Shown: positions 59,783-64,000 of the stretch, piece by piece
How positions within the stretch are numbered: position 1 is the first letter of the stretch
Layout of the letters: each line of letters opens with the position of its first letter
Source of the DNA: Corynebacterium camporealensis
GTDB taxonomy: Bacteria; Actinomycetota; Actinomycetes; Mycobacteriales; Mycobacteriaceae
Length of the DNA: 64,000 nt
Direction: 5' to 3'
Assembly (NCBI RefSeq): GCF_000980815.1
Contig: NZ_CP011311.1
Span: 1,127,006-1,191,005, forward strand
Position numbers and translations under genes: made by a program
Notes under the pieces: model-generated
What the model was told of the DNA's origin: nothing
Seen by the model: the letters and a program-made list of their open reading frames with translations, nothing else
Database searches by the model: none

Positions 59783-60811
59783 ATGGTTTCATTCGTAGAT
59801 GTCAACAACATGGTCCGCTGGATTCAGCGCGACGGCGTAGAAAACATCATCACCGGCATGGTCGACTACCTCGAGCACGATTTCCGTCGCTGGGAGCGCT
59901 TCGACAAGATTGCCCGCGTGGCATCGCATACTCCTTTTGGCGTTATTGAGCTGATGCCGACGTCCGATGGTGAGGAATACTCCTTTAAGTACGTCAACGG
60001 CCACCCGTCGAACCCGGCTCGCGGTTTCCAGACGGTCACTGCCTTTGGCGTGTTGGCTGACGTCGACAATGGCTATCCCACCTTCCAAGCAGAGATGACC
60101 CTGCTGACCGCGCTGCGCACTGCGGCGACCTCTGCGATGGTGGCCAAGCACGTCGCCCGAAAGGATTCCAAGCGCATGGCGATGATCGGTGCCGGTTCGC
60201 AGTCCGAGTTTCAGGCACTTGGTTTCCGCGGCGTCGTGGGTATCGAAGACATCACGATCTACGACGTGGACCCGAAGGCCGTGGAAAAGTTCCGCCGCAA
60301 CATGGAACCACTCGGCTTTAACATCACTGTCTGCTCTGGTGTGGACGAGGCAGTCATCGGCGCGGACATTATCACCACCTGTACTGCAGACAAGGCTCAG
60401 AACCAGATTCTGGCGACCCGCCACGTCGCACCAGGTGTGCACCTCAACGCTGTCGGTGGTGACTGCCCAGGCAAGACCGAGCTGGAAGCAGAGATTCTCG
60501 ACGATGCCAAGGTCTTCGTGGAGTTCCCGCCGCAGACCCGCGTCGAGGGCGAGATTCAGCAAAAGCCGGAAGATTTCCCCGTCGTAGAGTTCTGGAAGGT
60601 CCTTACCGGTGCAGAAACCGGTCGCGATAGCGAGGAGCAGGTCACGCTTTTCGATGACGTCGGATTCGCCATTAACGACTTCTCGGCCCTGCGCTACTGC
60701 CGCGATGCCGTGAAGGGCACCGACCTGGAAACCCAGATCGATCTGGTCGCCGACCCAGAGGACCCGAAGGACCTGTTCTCTATGACTTCGGACGTGCCTT
60801 CACTGCTCTAG
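59783..60811 (+). CDS. ocd: Ornithine cyclodeaminase
   Basis: The 342-residue protein belongs to the ornithine cyclodeaminase/mu-crystallin family. NAD-dependent OCD converts L-ornithine to L-proline and ammonia. It has the Rossmann motif G-A-G-S-Q-S-E-F near 136, K-Y-V-N-G-H-P-S-N-P near 69 and the substrate segment G-G-D-C-P-G-K-T-E-L near 225, where the Asp is the catalytic residue in true OCD. The K-x-G-D-C-P-G-K-T-E pattern favours OCD over alanine dehydrogenase-like members. GAAAGGAAA precedes the ATG. It forms a unit with the permease, behind the arg operon. Confidence 0.9.
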   Translation: MVSFVDVNNMVRWIQRDGVENIITGMVDYLEHDFRRWERFDKIARVASHTPFGVIELMPTSDGEEYSFKYVNGHPSNPARGFQTVTAFGVLADVDNGYPTFQAEMTLLTALRTAATSAMVAKHVARKDSKRMAMIGAGSQSEFQALGFRGVVGIEDITIYDVDPKAVEKFRRNMEPLGFNITVCSGVDEAVIGADIITTCTADKAQNQILATRHVAPGVHLNAVGGDCPGKTELEAEILDDAKVFVEFPPQTRVEGEIQQKPEDFPVVEFWKVLTGAETGRDSEEQVTLFDDVGFAINDFSALRYCRDAVKGTDLETQIDLVADPEDPKDLFSMTSDVPSLL

Positions 60812-60829
60812 TAGAACCCAAGTACAGCT

Positions 60830-60866
60830 GCGCTCATCACCGTCAGGTGGTGGGCGCATTGTTGTG
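60830..60866 (+). terminator. Rho-independent terminator after ocd
   Basis: GCGCTCATCACC (60830-60841) and GGTGGTGGGCGC (60846-60857) pair fully, allowing two G-U pairs, around a GTCA loop, followed by ATTGTTGT. Confidence 0.75.
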
Positions 60867-60924
60867 CTGGAAGGGGAGAGGGTGCAGTGCGGCATCGTCA
60901 AGTATGCAAGGTAGTATTGCCGCT

Positions 60925-61101
60925 ATGAGTGTCGATCCGAAGTTGCTGGAGGTCCTGGTTTGTCCGCAAGACAAAGGGCCTTTGGAGTATCTGGAAAAAG
61001 AGCAGGTGTTGGTCAACGAACGCAAGGGAATTGCCTATCCTATCGAGGATGGAATCCCGGTCATGCTGGTCGATGAAGCCATCGACTGGCCAGCAAAATA
61101 A
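60925..61101 (+). CDS. Trm112-family small protein
   Basis: The 58-residue protein begins [20 protein letters not shown] and ends with [11 protein letters not shown], the UPF0434/Trm112 pattern. Only one cysteine of the usual zinc-binding set is present. Trm112 proteins activate methyltransferases in eukaryotes and archaea; the bacterial role is unclear. TAGTAT lies about 10 bp upstream of ATG 60925, so the mRNA may be leaderless. tyrS follows after 23 bp. Confidence 0.88.
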   Translation: MSVDPKLLEVLVCPQDKGPLEYLEKEQVLVNERKGIAYPIEDGIPVMLVDEAIDWPAK

Positions 61102-61124
61102 TCTTTTCCCAGATAGGAGCAACG

Positions 61125-62384
61125 ATGAACATTATTGACGAGCTGCAATGGCGCGGCCTCATTAACCAGTCCACGGATATCGACGCACTGCGCGAGGCAT
61201 GCGAAGAGCCCATTACCTTGTACTGCGGTTTCGACCCGACCGGTGATTCCTTGCATGCCGGACACCTGGTGCCGCTGATTATGCTGCGCCGTTTCCAGGA
61301 AGCTGGCCACCACCCGCTGGCACTGGCTGGCGGTGCTACCGGTTTTATTGGCGACCCGCGCGATGTGGGTGAGCGCTCCATGCTTTCCGAAGAACAGCTC
61401 GCCACCAACATTGAGGCAATTAAGAACCAGCTGCGTCGCTTCATCCGCTTCGATGGTGAGAACGCCGCAACCCTGGTCAACAATGCAGACTGGACGATGA
61501 ACATGTCCGTCATCAGCTTCCTGCGTGATGTGGGTAAGAACTTCTCGCTGAACACCATGTTGGATCGCGACACCGTGAAGCGTCGTCTGGAATCCGACGG
61601 CATTTCCTACACTGAGTTCTCCTACATGCTGCTGCAGGCCAATGACTTCGTGCACCTGCGCCGCGAGTACGACTGCGTGCTGGAAATCGGTGGCGGCGAT
61701 CAGTGGGGCAACATCGTCTCCGGTGTCGACCTCAACCGTCGTGTTGACGGCGCCAAGGTGCATGGCCTGACCGTTCCGCTGGTAACCGACGCATTTGGTC
61801 AGAAGTTCGGCAAGTCCACCGGCGGTGGCAAGCTGTGGCTGGATCCGGAACAGACATCGGCTTACTCCTGGTACCAGTACTTCCTCAATGCGGGTGACTC
61901 CGTGGTTATCGATTACCTGCGATGGTTCACCTTCCTCAACCAGGAAGAAATCGCTGAGTACGAAAAGGCTGTCGAGGAAGAGCCGTACAAGCGCGCTGCA
62001 CAGCGTCGCCTTGCACAGGAGATGACCGACCTGGTCCACGGTCCGGAGGCCACCAAGGCAGTCGAGCTTGCTGCCCAGGCACTCTTCGGCAAGGCCGAGC
62101 TGACCGACCTGGATGAAGCCACCCTCGCCGGCGCTCTTTCTGAGACCGAAGTCGCTGAGATTGCTGCCGATGAACCGCGCTCCATCGTCGACCTGCTGGT
62201 TGCGTCCGGTCTTGCTGATTCCAAGGGTGCTGCCCGCCGCACCATTAAGGAAGGTGGCGCGTACGTGAACAACGAGCGCATCTCCGATAACGAGTGGGAG
62301 CCATCTGACGATGACCTGCTGCACGGCACGTGGCTAGTGCTGCGCCGCGGCAAGAAAAATTTCGCCGGTGCCAAGCTGAGCTAA
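61125..62384 (+). CDS. tyrS: Tyrosine--tRNA ligase
   Basis: TyrS (419 residues) is a class I synthetase. HIGH is present as H-A-G-H (about 45) and KMSKS as K-F-G-K-S (about 229). The tyrosine pocket motif Y-C-G-F-D-P-T (about 32) and Q-A-N-D-F (about 170) are present, and a C-terminal S4 RNA-binding domain (about 350-410) carries K-G-A-A-R-R-T-I-K. The ATG is preceded by TAGGAG. The rRNA operon leader starts just downstream. Confidence 0.96.
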   Translation: MNIIDELQWRGLINQSTDIDALREACEEPITLYCGFDPTGDSLHAGHLVPLIMLRRFQEAGHHPLALAGGATGFIGDPRDVGERSMLSEEQLATNIEAIKNQLRRFIRFDGENAATLVNNADWTMNMSVISFLRDVGKNFSLNTMLDRDTVKRRLESDGISYTEFSYMLLQANDFVHLRREYDCVLEIGGGDQWGNIVSGVDLNRRVDGAKVHGLTVPLVTDAFGQKFGKSTGGGKLWLDPEQTSAYSWYQYFLNAGDSVVIDYLRWFTFLNQEEIAEYEKAVEEEPYKRAAQRRLAQEMTDLVHGPEATKAVELAAQALFGKAELTDLDEATLAGALSETEVAEIAADEPRSIVDLLVASGLADSKGAARRTIKEGGAYVNNERISDNEWEPSDDDLLHGTWLVLRRGKKNFAGAKLS

Positions 62385-62408
62385 ATCGCCGCTTTAAAAG
62401 ATACTAAA

Positions 62409-62446
62409 CCCGCCATCACCTGCTGATTTGTAGGAGATAGGCGGGG
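62409..62446 (+). terminator. Probable terminator after tyrS
   Basis: CCCGCC (62409-62414) and GGCGGG (62440-62445) enclose a smaller CCT/AGG pairing, 25 bp after the stop. The U tract is poor, so confidence is limited. Confidence 0.45.
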
Positions 62447-62508
62447 TGTGTAAATTAGTGCGAGTCGCTGTGAGAGACAGTCGACAAGAAATCAACGGCT
62501 TACCAAGG

Positions 62509-62536
62509 TTGACTCGAAGTTAACGGAAGGTATACA
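62509..62536 (+). promoter_or_regulatory. Predicted rRNA operon promoter
   Basis: TTGACT (62509-62514) and TATACA (62531-62536) with a 16-bp spacer lie about 475 bp before the 16S 5' end. They fit a strong sigma-A-type rRNA promoter and a long leader. The region 62385-63011 holds no protein gene; an 86-codon frame at 62636-62896 lies in the leader and is not supported. Confidence 0.6.
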
Positions 62537-62599
62537 GTGTTGATTCCAGCCACTTGAGAGGGAAGCTCGAAAGAGACTTTCTAATCAGTGTGCGTATGA

Positions 62600-62616
62600 T
62601 GTTTGAGAACTCAATA
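62600..62616 (+). promoter_or_regulatory. Conserved rRNA leader element (antitermination-type)
   Basis: TGTTTGAGAACTCAATA matches the sequence commonly found in actinobacterial rRNA leaders and spacers, associated with boxA/antitermination and processing. It lies between the promoter and the 16S gene. Confidence 0.45.
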
Positions 62617-63011
62617 GTGTGCCAATACTTATTTTTTGTTGTGGTCTGCTGTAGGTGGACTTGTGTTGGTGCCATCATCTCATATGGGTGGTGGTGTTGG
62701 TGTGTGCCGGATGGCGCCTTTCGGTTTTGAGGGTGTCATTGAAATAGAATTAATAATTTTCTTTACCGGCTACATACTAAGGGTTAACCAGCATGGGTTT
62801 TACTGTTTATCAGTAGGTCATGTGCCAGCCTTGCTTTTGCCCCGTCGGGTAGGAGGCTGGTTTAGAGTTTATTCTTTATGTAGTAATTTTATTTAAGCCA
62901 GTATATGTAGAACACTTTGTGTTCTGCGTGTTTGGTTTGTTTGTCTAGGTTTGGGCTTTTCACGGCCTTTATTTTTCTGATTCACGGAAGGCTTTGCTTT
63001 TCGTGTGTGGA

Positions 63012-64000
<989 letters not shown>

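Noticed and set aside
62636-62896. 86-codon frame in the rRNA leader
   Set aside because: Located between the rRNA promoter and 16S, in leader sequence with no ribosome site.

Overview
The window comes from a Corynebacterium-like actinobacterium. Evidence: moderately high GC coding sequence; the gene orders ddl-thiL-ung-DAK2-recG-rsmD-coaD, polA-rpsA-coaE-uvrB-uvrA, infC-rpmI-rplT-TrmH methyltransferase-pheST and argCJBDFRGH typical of Corynebacteriales; an IclR-type LtbR-like regulator divergent from leuCD; several probably leaderless genes; and an actinobacterial 16S rRNA 5' part at the right edge. It is mostly conserved chromosomal backbone with a few lineage-specific insertions.

Layout. 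1-4.9 kb: the first codons of a probable HNH-family gene leaving the left edge, then two tandem YhgE/Pip membrane proteins. 4.95-7.7 kb: IclR regulator and leuCD. 7.7-18.8 kb: MutT1-like Nudix/phosphatase, gpsA, ddl, a duplicated-domain DUF3515 protein, thiL, ung, FakA-like kinase, recG, rsmD, coaD and a TauE/SafE permease. 18.8-22.2 kb: a minus-strand unit with a polar amino acid ABC transporter and a DUF368 (PopT-type) membrane protein. 22.6 kb: tRNA with anticodon CAA and a short variable loop. 22.8-31.1 kb: polA, RDD protein, methyltransferase, rpsA, coaE, uvrB. 31.2-32.1 kb: two universal stress proteins. 32.2-37.0 kb (minus): App1-type phosphatase, HelD/HelR-like helicase, DoxX-type protein with a charged tail, MBL hydrolase. 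37.1-40.7 kb: uvrA and a lipoprotein with a class A beta-lactamase-type SxxK/SDN/KGG motif set. 40.8-42.2 kb: infC (ATC start) with a structured leader, rpmI, rplT. 42.2-44.9 kb: accessory stretch with a cysteine-rich exported protein and two TM2 proteins flanking an HNH endonuclease. 45-49.4 kb: TrmH-family methyltransferase, pheS, pheT. 49.4-57.9 kb: argCJBDFRGH. 58-60.8 kb: amino acid permease and ornithine cyclodeaminase behind two palindromes. 60.9-62.4 kb: Trm112-like protein and tyrS. 62.4-64 kb: rRNA promoter/leader and truncated 16S rRNA.

The genes cover leucine and arginine biosynthesis, a possible ornithine-to-proline outlet, nucleotide excision repair (uvrA, uvrB, polA), recG and ung repair, translation (S1, IF-3, L35, L20, Phe/Tyr synthetases, tRNA, 16S), CoA synthesis (coaD, coaE) and envelope functions (ddl, DUF368 carrier flippase, YhgE/Pip). 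I found no CRISPR array, no transposase and no obvious prophage. The most unusual signals are the repeated HNH upstream region with paired DnaA-box-like sites, the short-armed tRNA-Leu(CAA), the compact beta-lactamase-fold lipoprotein, the DUF368/ABC transporter unit and the twin palindromes before the permease-OCD pair.
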